Positions 9,955 through 21,300 of a DNA stretch of 64,000 bases are shown here, piece by piece. Position 1 is the first letter of the stretch. The number at the start of each line of letters is the position of its first letter. The DNA is from Trichomonas vaginalis G3 (Eukaryota; Parabasalia; Trichomonadida; Trichomonadidae). The translations under genes were made by a program, and so were the position numbers. Location: contig NC_067206.1 in assembly GCF_026262505.1 (NCBI RefSeq), forward strand, positions 3,004,879-3,068,878. Direction: 5' to 3'. The notes beneath the pieces were generated by a model that made no database searches, had not been told where the DNA came from, and saw only the letters and a program-made list of their open reading frames with translations.

Positions 9955-10608
9955 TTAAATCAGCAAGCAGCACTCTGATTTCTTTTCCTTATTGGTTGGA
10001 GCATCTTCTGTGGTGTGAATTGGATGAGATTCTGGATCTGCTTTAATTTCTGCGATAACCTTGAACAATTCTTCAATGCCAACACCACTGCGTGATGATG
10101 TCTCGATATAAAAGTTATGTGGAATATTCTTAGTTATAGCTTGGATTTGATTGGGATCGATGTTCATCGAATCAAGTTGTGTGCCACATATAACAATATT
10201 TGCTTTTTTGTCATGGGCAAATACTTCTACCGACCATGTTTTTATCAAATTCTTGCATGATTCTGCATTTTTGAGATTCATACAGAGTAAAAATACATCT
10301 GTATTAGCATATGATTTTACGCGGATCTCTTTATCATCATCGCCGCATGCTGAATCCCAAACAACAATATGAACGATTGCATTCTTATCTTCAAGCTTAA
10401 CATCTTTCTGATAGTTTGGTGAGATGATTGGAAGTTCGCCATTAGGAGCAGCTCCATTCTTATAATAAAGAGCAAGTGATGTTTTTCCAACGCCGACATC
10501 GCCGAGTAAAACGACTTTGCAATTTAATTCTTTTGGCTCTTGTGGAGCATTTTCTCCTTCCTTGTTTTCCTCTGGGACAACTACTTGAGCATCTCCTTCA
10601 GCTGACAT
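9955..10608 (-). CDS. Ras-superfamily (Rho/Rab-like) small GTPase, unusual G3
   Basis: This 217-residue protein is counted from MSAEGDAQ; upstream in-frame sequence has only a TTG. After an acidic 25-residue extension come the P-loop GDVGVGKTS (36-44), then WDSACG where the family has WDTAGQ, then GTQLD (like the TQID of Cdc42-type GTPases in place of NKxD), and ETSSRSG in place of ETSAK. The end is CCLLI, a CaaX box predicted to be geranylgeranylated. The G3 glycine and catalytic glutamine are replaced by C and G, so hydrolysis is likely weak or absent. It may signal as a constitutively loaded or scaffold-like GTPase at membranes. The Rho-like G4 and CaaX favour a Rho-type relative; the lineage is uncertain. 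Confidence 0.8.
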   Translation of the reverse strand: MSAEGDAQVVVPEENKEGENAPQEPKELNCKVVLLGDVGVGKTSLALYYKNGAAPNGELPIISPNYQKDVKLEDKNAIVHIVVWDSACGDDDKEIRVKSYANTDVFLLCMNLKNAESCKNLIKTWSVEVFAHDKKANIVICGTQLDSMNIDPNQIQAITKNIPHNFYIETSSRSGVGIEELFKVIAEIKADPESHPIHTTEDAPTNKEKKSECCLLI

Positions 10609-11142
10609 CCGAATTAGAAAACGGCTACTTTTGTAAAGTGATGTAAGCAAATTGAGAGCACATGTATCGTTATTCTTATAAAATTTTGGATTAAGTCCGA
10701 GCAAAAATGTTAATGAGATGATTTAGAACAAAATTCGCTGGACGAAAACATTTAATTATGATTTTTCATTCGCGAACAGTTTCTGAGCAAATGACGATCT
10801 CTGATTGGTTGACAAAATACCAATACATAAAGGCATTGCTGCAATTAATATGGAATACGGTGTTGAACGTCAAATATTTGATGTTCGCAAAAAAATTATT
10901 CTGTCTTCAAAGTTAAAAATGTGATCAATCGTATAGTTCAATGGTAAGAGTGTTAACATGTATTATTGATCTGATAGATGATTACATGCAGATTGCATTG
11001 TAATTGTAAATAAATATCGCAAAAATCGAATTACATATGCAAAACAACTAAAATAATGCATTTATTTATACAAAAAATAAACAATCAGTGTTAATCTAGT
11101 TCTATGAACTAAAATAACGCTAAAAAATAATAAAAAAAGAAA
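10609..11142. other. Spacer with box A-like motif and hairpin
   Basis: No gene is supported. Around 10,932-10,952 there is a tRNA box A-like TAGTTCAATGGTAAGAG, and at 10,981-11,004 a strong hairpin (ATTACATGCA, a 3-base loop, then TGCATTGTAAT with one bulge). A convincing tRNA cloverleaf does not form. Confidence 0.4.
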
Positions 11143-14118
11143 TTAAGGAATTATTGAGAATCCTGACTTAGCTGAAAGACTTTGCTTAGCCTTCTTTGAA
11201 TCATATATGTATCTTCCTAGCAGTACAACCATAAAAATGAAGAAAACTCCACCGACTGAGCCAAATCCTAAAAGAAGAAGCTTGTTTCTATGTGAAACAC
11301 GTTCTGGAATGACTAAAGAATAGCAGTATCCATAATCTTCATCAATAGAGCACATAGTATCTGAGTAATTATCGAAAAATTCATTGTTAAATTTCGATTC
11401 CCAGTTTGTGCAGTTGATTTTTTGACCGCAAATGATTGGAATAGGTTCATAATACATTTCTGGATTATTCTTAATCATTTGCATGTCAGTTTCAAGTGAA
11501 GATTCGTCATAACTAAAGTTAAATATTATATTTTCTAATTTAATTGAGGGATCTATTACTAAAAACGGCATCTGAGTCATTCTAAATCTATAGTTAATGG
11601 TAAATTTCGAATAGTAAGAGATCCTCTTGATATAAACTTCAGATCCAAGTTGATGAACAGTAAAATTCGTTGTTTCGAACTCATTTGTTGACAAATTAAT
11701 GAATGAACTGTTAATAATCAAGTTATTGACATATATTTGGTTAACATTTTCTTCTGGAACTGTCAAAACTGTATGTTCACTCATTATTAGCTCATCGAAG
11801 CTCAGTTCGGCATCATAAGGTATTTCGAACTTGATGTTTCCATTAAAGTCAACAGTTGAGCTAAAAATAAAGTAATTTCGATTGGATCTGAAATTAATTG
11901 TTTGGTTTGGCTTATTTGTTGTAATATAGAATGGTATATCCTCTGTATTTGATATGATATTGGAGCAGTAGTCAGTAATATTGATCTGAAACTCCTTATC
12001 AAATCTTCCTTCAAGAATTAACTTACTTGGACTATCTTCTATGGACAAACTAAACGTTTTTGTCATATTAATCTGATTTCCTACGATTCTAAGAGGTTTT
12101 CCATCAGTTATTAGTCTAATTCTTGGTGAATAAAGTTTAATGTCATCAAAATAAAGACCTTCGCTATCAATTGTCACATTTCTACCTTCAAGGTTAAGGT
12201 ATAATGTCTTTCCATACGTATTTGAAGGGTATTTTTGTGAGATGATTTTGGCTGTTTGGTAATCTAGTTCGACATACCTGGATTTTCCAAGAATTCTGGT
12301 AAGTTCAAGGCTCAAGGTTGAGTTTTTGAACTTCATATGTTCCATTGATGGAGCAATAACTGGATGATTGATAAAAATGTTGGAATTCTGGGCATTTAAA
12401 TTCTGTAACATTCTGAAACTTGTTAAATCAAGCATAATTGGTCCATCAATTGTAACAGTTAAGCCTTTGTTGAAGTTGGCCAAGTTTAAAATTGGATTTT
12501 CAACTGGATATCTAGGATCTATGTAGAACTTTAACTTAAATAGCCATTTTGTTTCTTGCGTTGGCCATTCACTTATGTTTTTGTCAGTTAATAAAATTGA
12601 ATTTTTCGGACAAACAGTATCATTAAATCCTACACAATATTGGGAATACAAATCAGATTCTAACCTGATTCCCCTCAATTTTATCCCTTGTGTTGATTTT
12701 TCTAAGAAAAGAAATGAAGAATTTTCAAAAATAATGTCTGTATAGTTCCTTACAATGGATGGGAGTAATGAATCTGCACCAGGCATTTCAAAAGTACAGA
12801 GATCTGTATCAATGGAAGAGTTGTATTCAAAATCAGGATAGTAAAACTTCAAATCCTGAGATTCTGAGTGACCTGTATTGCTTATCCTAATAGTTAATGC
12901 ACGTCTATAAAGTTCTATTGTCAATCCTTTAGAAGAAAATTGGAAATTACTAATTTGTGCTGTCAAATTAGTTCTTTTGTTAATAATTTTATCAAAACAG
13001 TAGAATCCAGTTCCTTGTAAGTATAAAGATTCATCAGTGCCCATTGTTACTCTTGGAGAATTCAAAATTAATTTATCTGAAATTGTCAGTGAAGCTTTTT
13101 TTTGGAACTCTAATTCTTGGATTGTAAGCATGTGGTTTCCAATGATACTTGTTTTTGAAGCCATTGTAAGTGCACCAGAAATGATAGAATCTGGTCTTTT
13201 CATTGTAAGCGTCAATTCTCCGTCATTTGTATAGACATTGGCTGGCAAAATAGCTGTATCGCAATTGATCGTAATTTTTCCTCTTCCTGTTAAATAAAAC
13301 GGAAGATGCGGATAAGAAGGCCATGTACAAGCTGGGAAGTCAACATTGCCGCCATTAAGAAATCCTGTAGTGATCTTATAAGCGCCGAGTATATTATAAG
13401 CCTGATAACAAATGAAAGTGAAATTACTTGAAAAAGGACAGTGTAAATAGATTTCTTGATCCTCAGCGTTCTTTATTATAACGTATTTGTTCGGATAAGC
13501 TTTTAGCGTAATATTTATCAAATTTTTATAAAATGTAATATTTCCTGGAGGTAATGTCCAATTGAAAACAACTGAAGACGTTCCTAGTCCTTTTAGGTCT
13601 AATGTAGTAGGTTCTGATACGAAATTCTCTGTATAAAAGCGGACTTTTTGATATCGAAGTTTCGTAATATTTGTTGCTGAATATAGATCCATTTTAAGAA
13701 ATACATCAACATCGAAAATTAACTGTTTCATTTTCGGTATTCTACACATGAATATATTGAATCTGTGTTGTTTAATTGTAGCATTATCTGTTAAATTAGT
13801 AAATATTACTGTCATTTTTTCTAATGTAAGATTCTTAATAGGAGTTGATATCAATCTTATTATTGATTCATTGAAATTTTTACCTTGAATGACAACCGAA
13901 CTATTTACATTAAATATATCCAATGGTATTTCATAGTTTATATTTCCTATTGCATCTATTTGTACCTGGAGGTCAGATTTTGTATCAAGTTTCGAAAACT
14001 CCGAATAATTTGTCTTTGTATAGTAATAATCTGCTGTTCCAGAGCAAAGTGACGAATCTGATTCAAAGAAGCAACAATTTATTTCAGATCGTACATGCAA
14101 AAGAAGCGAAAAAAACAT
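11143..14118 (-). CDS. Large type I surface membrane protein, beta-solenoid-like
   Basis: This is a 991-residue protein with a short hydrophobic N-terminus (MFFSLLLHVRSEINC) that could be a signal peptide. It has a very long extracellular part with many N-x-S/T sites and scattered cysteines, one membrane segment near residues 947-970 (LLLLGFGSVGGVFFIFMVVL), and a 20- to 25-residue lysine-containing tail ending SGFSIIP. The ectodomain is made of short alternating hydrophobic strands and turns, which suggests a right-handed beta-helix, but no exact repeat or known motif is visible. It is probably a heavily glycosylated plasma-membrane or endosomal protein. No family is recognised. It is transcribed away from the EGF/TIG-like protein at 15019. 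Confidence 0.75.
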   Translation of the reverse strand: MFFSLLLHVRSEINCCFFESDSSLCSGTADYYYTKTNYSEFSKLDTKSDLQVQIDAIGNINYEIPLDIFNVNSSVVIQGKNFNESIIRLISTPIKNLTLEKMTVIFTNLTDNATIKQHRFNIFMCRIPKMKQLIFDVDVFLKMDLYSATNITKLRYQKVRFYTENFVSEPTTLDLKGLGTSSVVFNWTLPPGNITFYKNLINITLKAYPNKYVIIKNAEDQEIYLHCPFSSNFTFICYQAYNILGAYKITTGFLNGGNVDFPACTWPSYPHLPFYLTGRGKITINCDTAILPANVYTNDGELTLTMKRPDSIISGALTMASKTSIIGNHMLTIQELEFQKKASLTISDKLILNSPRVTMGTDESLYLQGTGFYCFDKIINKRTNLTAQISNFQFSSKGLTIELYRRALTIRISNTGHSESQDLKFYYPDFEYNSSIDTDLCTFEMPGADSLLPSIVRNYTDIIFENSSFLFLEKSTQGIKLRGIRLESDLYSQYCVGFNDTVCPKNSILLTDKNISEWPTQETKWLFKLKFYIDPRYPVENPILNLANFNKGLTVTIDGPIMLDLTSFRMLQNLNAQNSNIFINHPVIAPSMEHMKFKNSTLSLELTRILGKSRYVELDYQTAKIISQKYPSNTYGKTLYLNLEGRNVTIDSEGLYFDDIKLYSPRIRLITDGKPLRIVGNQINMTKTFSLSIEDSPSKLILEGRFDKEFQINITDYCSNIISNTEDIPFYITTNKPNQTINFRSNRNYFIFSSTVDFNGNIKFEIPYDAELSFDELIMSEHTVLTVPEENVNQIYVNNLIINSSFINLSTNEFETTNFTVHQLGSEVYIKRISYYSKFTINYRFRMTQMPFLVIDPSIKLENIIFNFSYDESSLETDMQMIKNNPEMYYEPIPIICGQKINCTNWESKFNNEFFDNYSDTMCSIDEDYGYCYSLVIPERVSHRNKLLLLGFGSVGGVFFIFMVVLLGRYIYDSKKAKQSLSAKSGFSIIP

Positions 14119-15018
14119 TTTGTCATTTTTTTATTATTAATCAAGAGGAATATAAGCTTGACAGTATCTTCTATTAATCCTGAAATAATATTCCGAAAAT
14201 CAACTCTCAACCATTGAATTTTGATCAAAATTTAGATAAAAAGTCATGATTTCATGCCAAATAAGCCCGATTCAAAGCCAACTTTTGTCACATAGTAGGA
14301 AAACTACTTCAGATTGGAAACCCGAAACAAATAAAATCAGATCCTATTCAAAAATTGAAAGGTGTGGTCGGATCATTTCGGGATTGTTACCCCTGTATGC
14401 TGGTGTATATGGGGCTTCTAATCCTGAGACAAACGGAACACTTTAACCAAAACCGTATGGTGAGTAGTTAAATCGTTCCTACATTTCTTCTTTTAGAGTG
14501 AAATTTTGAACATTTTTTGTTTTTTCATATGCACTGTAACTAAAATCGATCCAAAAACAGAATGCCTCAATAGGATAATACGTTTTCAAGTGTATACACA
14601 AGAACCATTACAGAATATTTTACTTTCTTTGTATTTGGTTAAATATTGAGATATGAAAGTCTCATACCCTTTTGTTATTGTCTGCAGTGTACAAAATCTT
14701 CGCATTTATTTAATTTTTATGAACATTTTTAATTGTTTTATTTACAATTTTAAATTTGGTTTTTGATATATTGAGAGAATTCGCAATAATTAGCCCGTAG
14801 AAGTAATGGTTGGTTTTGATGACTACAAACATTAATTTGAAATTTGGAGTTGCATATTTTCTGAATATATGCTATTTGAATCGAAAATTCTCCTATTCCC
14901 ATCGTGTATTGCTTAATTATAAACTGATATTTGAGTTTGACTGTGATTTCCTATAATTTATGCATGAGATTTCGAACTCAATTATTGAATTCAAAATAAT
15001 CGTGATTAAATTTTTCGA
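14119..15018. other. Spacer between divergent surface-protein genes
   Basis: No gene is supported. Bases about 14,330-14,460 are clearly richer in G and C than the rest and have short open frames on both strands with no recognised product; this may be a coding remnant. The remainder is AT-rich. Confidence 0.5.
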
Positions 15019-15912
15019 ATGAATTTGATTTTTTTGCTCCTAAAATCTTGTCAAAATTTTGATTTTGAGGACCTATCAGATGCAGATTCTGATGTCCTTG
15101 CACAAGCATTCATGGAGCGTTGTTTAGATCAAGGCGGAGAAGAAAATCATTGTCGAGAAAAAACTATTGAAATGTTCGGTACTGCAGGTAATACAAGAAT
15201 AGATATCCATCTTCGTGGTGGCTTAGACACATCCGAAACCGGTGGTGTCTCTGAAATTATTTCAAAGGGCAAAAGAGATTTACGCTCAAGAACTGTTCCT
15301 AGATCAGAATGTACTAAACCACACACAATATATTACGGTGGACAATGTCACTGTCGAATATTTTACGATTTTGGAGATCCGATTGATTCTGGCTGCTGGC
15401 GATGCCGTCCACGATGCCATAACCGTGCAACTTGCACAATGCACAGAGGATGTCAATGCAATAATTTCACTCTTGGCGATGGATATCGAAGATGTGATAC
15501 TAATATCCCAACAATAGTTCGTTCATATTCTAAACCAGACAGAAAGACGATATTTGTTACCATCAAACCAGTTCCATGGGAATCTCCCAAGACAGTTTTT
15601 TGTAGATTCAACAATATTATTGTTGAAGGAACATTACTCTCGAATACAACAGTTAAATGCGTCAGAAAGAACAAGAAGAAGAAAAATACTAAGGTTGACA
15701 TATCATGGGATTCAATAACTTTTACGAAGCAAAAAGTTTTAGTTAGCGATATAGAGGAAGTAGATTCTGATTTTGCTCCACTTATACTTATTGTTGTTGT
15801 TATGTTTGTTTTGTTAGCTTTCTATTTCATTTTCTTATACAAGCGGAAAGAAAGCAAGGAGAAAGATTTTGATAGAATGATAAGCGCTTTTGAGCAGAAA
15901 GGAAAGCTGTAA
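15019..15912 (+). CDS. Type I membrane protein with EGF-like and TIG-like domains
   Basis: This is a 297-residue protein. A short hydrophobic start (MNLIFLLLKSC) may be a signal peptide. Residues 98-159 carry ten cysteines (C98, C110, C112, C126, C129, C133, C139, C145, C147, C159) in an EGF-like pattern, including CHNRATCTMHRGCQC. Residues about 163-240 resemble an IPT/TIG Ig-like fold: P164, a C195 strand FCRFNN, then NTTVKC in the place of the family's second cysteine. Residues 253-274 are a transmembrane helix rich in V, L, I and F, followed by a basic tail YKRKESKEK. It is expected at the cell surface or in endomembranes, perhaps in adhesion or protein contact. It diverges from the large surface protein on its left. 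Confidence 0.75.
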   Translation: MNLIFLLLKSCQNFDFEDLSDADSDVLAQAFMERCLDQGGEENHCREKTIEMFGTAGNTRIDIHLRGGLDTSETGGVSEIISKGKRDLRSRTVPRSECTKPHTIYYGGQCHCRIFYDFGDPIDSGCWRCRPRCHNRATCTMHRGCQCNNFTLGDGYRRCDTNIPTIVRSYSKPDRKTIFVTIKPVPWESPKTVFCRFNNIIVEGTLLSNTTVKCVRKNKKKKNTKVDISWDSITFTKQKVLVSDIEEVDSDFAPLILIVVVMFVLLAFYFIFLYKRKESKEKDFDRMISAFEQKGKL

Positions 15913-16650
15913 TTATTTAATAAAGATTTTGTTTTGTATAGTCGATTTAATTGAAAATGAAATCCAACTTTTTTTAGTTTCATATAACCTAGATATTGAA
16001 ATTAGAAGAATAAGGTAAGTCTGTGAGCAAATAGTTCATGATTTATATATAAATTCTGATGATTATTTTAACTAACAACATGTTTTTAAAAAAAATTCAC
16101 TTCAAACTTTGCCTACTGAGATCAAAGAAGTCTATTTTGCTGTTTTGGTCTTTCTAAATTTTTTTCATTTTCATAAATATGATGCAAAAATTTGTTGAAG
16201 TTATAATCAAAATTGAATTTTTCGAATTTTATTGGAGATTCATACCATATTTAAAGCAATAGAATGTAATTATTTTACATGAAAATTATATTTTTGAACA
16301 AAATTCGACTAAATAAGAAATTTATGAAAAATTTATCAATAAGAAAATTATATTTCAGATAACATTACAGAATGAATCTATTTATAATCTGTTGAAACAA
16401 CTAATTTCTTTCTCAATGAGATCGATTATATGTTAATTTTGCTTGACTTCATCAAATCATTCAAGAAGAAACAAAAATACAAGAAACAACTAATGAGTAA
16501 AGAATGTAAATCAAAAACATTTATATTTTCAATATAGATTTGTTACGCAATCTAAAAATTATCGAAATTGGAAAAAAAAATTTGAAAAAAAATTAATGTA
16601 GATTTCGTAAATATATTGATACCCCATTTGGAGGCTCAACTTTCCATCTT
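15913..16650. other. AT-rich spacer
   Basis: This lies between convergent genes. It is very AT-rich with several poly-A stretches, and I see no gene, repeat or RNA structure. Confidence 0.6.
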
Positions 16651-17763
16651 TTAGAGTGGGATGTGGTTGATGATCTGTGTAGACATGTTGTCTGGTGTAG
16701 CTGGCTGAGCGGCGACGGCTTCAGCGAAGACAGCCTTGACAACTTCTGGGGATGTGCGCTTAGCTTCCTGAGCAGCACGGAGTTCGGCGACTTCCTTGAG
16801 AGCCTTCTGCCAGTCCTCGCAAGCACCGACGGAGAGCTTCTTGCAGCAGCGGCACTTTGGAAGTGGGACGACTTCCTTCTTCTCGTTGAGGACGGACTGA
16901 ACAGCATCGGATGTGATGACGGCTTCGATATCAGCGTTTGTCATGATGGAGCGTGGAAGAGAGAAGCGCTTCTTGGACTCGTAGATGCCATCGAGAGCCT
17001 TGAAAGCGGACTCTGTCCAGACTGTAAGGCGGCCAACCTGAGCGGCTGGGGCGAGCTTAGCGAGAGCGAGAGCCTTGACGGAGATTGTCTCGACGCCTGG
17101 GATGTTGCGGAAAGCCTTGACGATGCCCTTGTCTTCGTTGTAGATAACAAGTGGGCCCTTCTTTGTCTTGTAGGCAGCACGGCGGAACTTGCCCTTGGAG
17201 GAGCGGTGGACGGAGCCATCGAGGACGCGCTGGACATCACCGTAAACGCCGACCTTCTTGAGGAGCTCAACAGCATCGCGTGTGCGCTTGATCTCCTGGA
17301 CAGCATCGACAACAACGATTGGGACTTCCTTGACTTCACCGAGGACGTGGCCACGAGCCTGAACAAGTGGGACAACAGCTGTAGCGGCGATGGCGGAAGC
17401 GATGGCGAACTTGCGTTGGCGGGATGGGACTGGGCGGAACCAGCGGCGAAGGAGTGTTGGTGGGTTGAAGCGGTGGCCACCACGGCAGAAGTTAGCGTAA
17501 GCACCTTGGCCATTTCTGTTGGAGCCGGAACCATTGACACGTGGAACACAAGCCTTAGCACGGCCTGTACCCCAAGAGATGGCAGAAACCTTCTTACCAG
17601 CCATTGGGTCGTTGGCGTGTGGCTGCTGAGCATTCTTAGCGAGGTTAACGTAGACCTCCTTAACGACTTCAGCACGGATTGGTGTATCGAAGACCTTTGG
17701 GAGTTCGATGGTTGAAGCCTTCTGGCCGTCTTGGGCGAGAACGTTGACTGTTTGACGAGACAT
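16651..17763 (-). CDS. RPL4: 60S ribosomal protein uL4 (RPL4)
   Basis: This is a 370-residue protein counted from MSRQTVNVL. It is a clear match to eukaryotic uL4: the FDTPIRAEVVKEVYVNLAKN start, GRAKACVPRV and NRNGQGAYANFCRGGHRFNP (the loop that lines the exit tunnel), LLRRWFRPVPSRQRKFAIASAIAATA, and GHVLGEVKEVPIVV. uL4 is a structural protein of the large subunit and reaches into the peptide exit tunnel. The coding region is strikingly GC-rich compared with its neighbours, typical codon bias of highly expressed genes. The C-terminal part differs from animals and fungi and contains a KCRCCKKLSVGAC cysteine group, followed by an alanine/glutamate-rich tail. The opposite strand is open for 350 codons only because of this bias. 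Confidence 0.97.
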   Translation of the reverse strand: MSRQTVNVLAQDGQKASTIELPKVFDTPIRAEVVKEVYVNLAKNAQQPHANDPMAGKKVSAISWGTGRAKACVPRVNGSGSNRNGQGAYANFCRGGHRFNPPTLLRRWFRPVPSRQRKFAIASAIAATAVVPLVQARGHVLGEVKEVPIVVVDAVQEIKRTRDAVELLKKVGVYGDVQRVLDGSVHRSSKGKFRRAAYKTKKGPLVIYNEDKGIVKAFRNIPGVETISVKALALAKLAPAAQVGRLTVWTESAFKALDGIYESKKRFSLPRSIMTNADIEAVITSDAVQSVLNEKKEVVPLPKCRCCKKLSVGACEDWQKALKEVAELRAAQEAKRTSPEVVKAVFAEAVAAQPATPDNMSTQIINHIPL

Positions 17764-18321
17764 CAAAAAGGACGGCCACTTTTATCGTCGTGCTCCTGCC
17801 TCTTCTCAGAAAATGATCTATATTCTGTACATAACCAGAACTATCTATGTATACACTTTTTCACCAATAAACTATATCATAATTCGAAATATAATTCATA
17901 TTGAATTGTATTTTATGCTTCTGAGTCATTATCAATAAATTGAATCAACTGAATTCTTCCTAAAAGTGCTTAATATCAAATGTAAACTGCTATTCTCTAT
18001 CATATATTGAGAGATTTTCTTTATTGATTGTATTCCAATTTGCATATATAAAATACTCAATATGTAGGCAAGACATTAGAGTTTCATTATTGTTTTCATT
18101 AATCATTGTTATAATTCATATCTTTGAATAAAATCGCAAATTGCAAGCAATAACCACATAATAGATTTTTATTTAAGATGAGATAATTATCCATTAATAG
18201 ATAAATGCTCTATGAATGATTTCATGTTCAATTTTCTTTCAAAGTTGTTCAACATTTAAAAAATATTTGAGCAAATGATCAAACAATCTAAATTCTGTTG
18301 TAATTTAATATAAAATTTGTT
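17764..18321. other. AT-rich spacer between divergent genes
   Basis: This serves as the 5' region of both RPL4 and the 1310-residue protein. It is AT-rich with no recognised RNA gene or repeat. Confidence 0.55.
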
Positions 18322-18326
18322 TCATT
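18322..18326 (+). promoter_or_regulatory. TCATT initiator
   Basis: TCATT lies with its A 30 bases before the ATG at 18354 and matches TCAYW. Confidence 0.4.
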
Positions 18327-18353
18327 CAATTTTTTTGTCAATTTTTTGATCGA

Positions 18354-21300
18354 ATGGTGGAGATTTTGCTCCGATTTGAACAAATCACCACCCATACTCT
18401 TAGCCAGATGGAAATAGTTGAAGAAGTAGGGATATTTCAGCGATCTATCTGTGCTACAATCTTCAAGCAAATGGATAGCGCAACTATTGAAGATCATTTC
18501 TACAAAATATTCATGTCATACTTAGATCTCAGCAAAATTAAGTCATCCCAAGTGAAAAATTACATTTACGCATCAATGACTACGTTTTTGATGAAAGTTT
18601 GTACATTTTATACAAAAGAATTGTCAAATGCTTTTTCAAAAATAGTTATTGAGTGCACAGTAGTAGATTATGACTCCACTCTTATCGTATCCATATTCGC
18701 TTACATGACAAACTACATTTCTCCAGAACATTTAATCGATTTCATGCTTTCTACACCGATATTCCATCATTTCTTCCAACAATCTGTTTTAGCATCAGAA
18801 CGACTTTCCAATATCATATTCAATATCAGTGTTTGCAATAAAGAATGGCTCGAAATTTTCTTTACAAAGTATTTACGTGCTTCTATCCTATCAGGAGAGA
18901 GAACAATGCTGTCAGCGTCACTGTCTGTATTCAATAAAGACAGAAAACTGTTGATTCAACAGCTCATTTCCGCTGGCGAAGAAAATAATTGGAGTTTGAA
19001 GTATATTAGCGCTTTAGCTTACTTCGTTTCTGCTGGAAACTTGGTTCTTGGGCCGCAATTCAAGCCAGCACAGATTGCAGCATTCAATTTTTTACTTGAA
19101 AACACATCTTTTTCCACAAAAACAGATATTTTCATAATTCTATCAACAGACGATAAAAACATATCCATTTCTTACAAAGGTGACAACGTAATCGACCTAA
19201 CTTACGATGATAAAACAATATCTTTCGATTTTACAAACCATATCAACGATCCGACATTTTATTCATTAAATTTACCACTTAGCTTACTTACTCCTGATAA
19301 AAACAACCTTTCTACTGTCATCGGAACAAAAATTGAAACTTTAGGCAGATTAGCTTCGAAAACGACGAATAAAGAGACACTTACGACAATTATAGACTTA
19401 ATATACGACGCCTACACTCAAAACATATGTCATTTTACTTCAATTTTGCGTTCAATTTCAAAATGCGCGAATAACGTCATAACATACGTAAAATCACCGA
19501 AATTCTACTACTTACTTAACTCCACTCTTCTTGGTAAGGAGCAATCGTGGTTCCATTCATCAGAAATACTTCATGCTCTACAAAGCATCGAAATTACGTT
19601 CTATCCGTTCATTTTTGGCTCGGATGGACAGAGAATTGTTCGCAGGAAATTGATAAAGTACGCAACAAACGCAAACGAACAATTTGCCTCAGAAGCCATT
19701 TTATTTTTGAAAATTTTGTCCCAGAAGTTTTTCGATGACGTTATTCAGGATATATGGTTCTGCACTGATTTCTTCGATAAAGAGTCAGTTCACGCGCACT
19801 TAAAAATTTTAAATAATATTTTAGAAAATATGAACAGAGATATACCTGTTTTGAACGGGTTTATCGACTGTCTGTATGAATTATACGAACAATTCGATGA
19901 TATCGAGTTTATTTCCGATATTTTGATTTTCTTATCTCATTTCGACCATTCGAACAACAAAGTATTAGTTTTAGAGCGTCTCATTGACATCTCAGTTGTT
20001 TTCATCCACTACGGAATCCAATACTTAACGGGAGAAATCAAATCTTTATCTGTAGACGAAGAAGTATCAATGCAATGGTCCAAGGAGCTCTTCCAATACA
20101 TTGGACGACATCCTGTTGATATTACTGACAAAAACTCCCATTCCACCATTCTACAACTGAGACCTGTTTATTCTGCCGCCAGATTAATCCTGAATCTCAA
20201 GTTTTGCGTTGTAGATAGGAAGTTCTTGATCAGTGCCTGCATCAGACTGTTCAGATTCTATCCAGATCTCTGTACAAACTTCATGGCGAAGAATTTCAGA
20301 GAATTTACAGACGAAGAAAGGGTAGAATTAGTTTCCAGCCTCCACAATCAGTTGTATATAGTATCCAGTCCACATGTACATGCTAAATGGGCTGAAATAG
20401 CCTTGTACAAGATGACTCCTGGAAATTTACCAAGAGGATTCTTAGATATGATCACAAGAACATGTTTATTCTTTATAAAGAACCACAAGGACTACATGGC
20501 CCATGATTTGTACAGTTTTGCTGGCTTCTTAGGCTCATTACACGAACAATACAGAGATTTACTCCAAACTTTCCTTGTTTCGCTTCCACATGACAAAGCA
20601 AACGTCTTCATTCGATTGTCCAAGAAGAAAATACCTGGTTTTGTTGATAGATTCGAGAACGAATTCATTAATTTGGAAGCAACAAACGAAATCAACAAAA
20701 ACTCGGAAGTAACAATCGAATCTTTGATCAAAATACCAGTAATAGACACATGGGAGGAGAAAATCGCGTATTATTCAGCAATTGGCCGCTCAGATCTCTA
20801 CGAAACTTGTCTGATTCAATCTTACATCAAAAAGACAAAAATTGACTTCTCAAACACGATTATTTCCTCCAAATGTGCTCTCCCTATATTTAATTTCGTG
20901 TACAAACTGGAGAAAAACCAAATCCAAAGTATTGAAAAAGTATTTTCAATAAAAGACATAGAGAACGGGAACGAAGAAGGTTGTTTGGCATGGGCATTGT
21001 ACAATATCGATGATTTCATCAAACAATTCTTGGAATTGGAGAAAATTAAAAAAGATCATTTGTTATTTTTATGTAAACTCGTGTCCAGATCATCAGACAA
21101 CAACAAGATCAGAGAGATCTTGCTTCCTAAGATCCTAAATCTCGAATTCAAGAAGAAAAAGTTGCATTTCGCCTTATATTGTGTTTTAATTTTAGCTCAT
21201 TCGCTTAAAAACACAAAAGAAATGCGAGATATCGTGTTCCTCTTCATGCGCGACCTTGCAAACGACGTAGATCAGAAACTTTCCGCTAAAGTTTTGTATT

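Noticed and set aside
8268-10608. Operon-like pairing of the RhoGAP-like protein and the GTPase
   Set aside because: They share a strand and a theme, but about 400 bp separate them and the RhoGAP-like gene has its own initiator. Functional pairing is not supported by sequence alone.
10926-11004. tRNA gene
   Set aside because: Only box A is convincing. The T-loop TTCRA motif is absent and the anticodon stem does not pair.
16663-17715. 350-codon plus-strand open frame
   Set aside because: It lies fully antisense to ribosomal protein uL4. Its acidic, leucine/aspartate-rich product is what reversed GC-rich codons give, and it matches no family.
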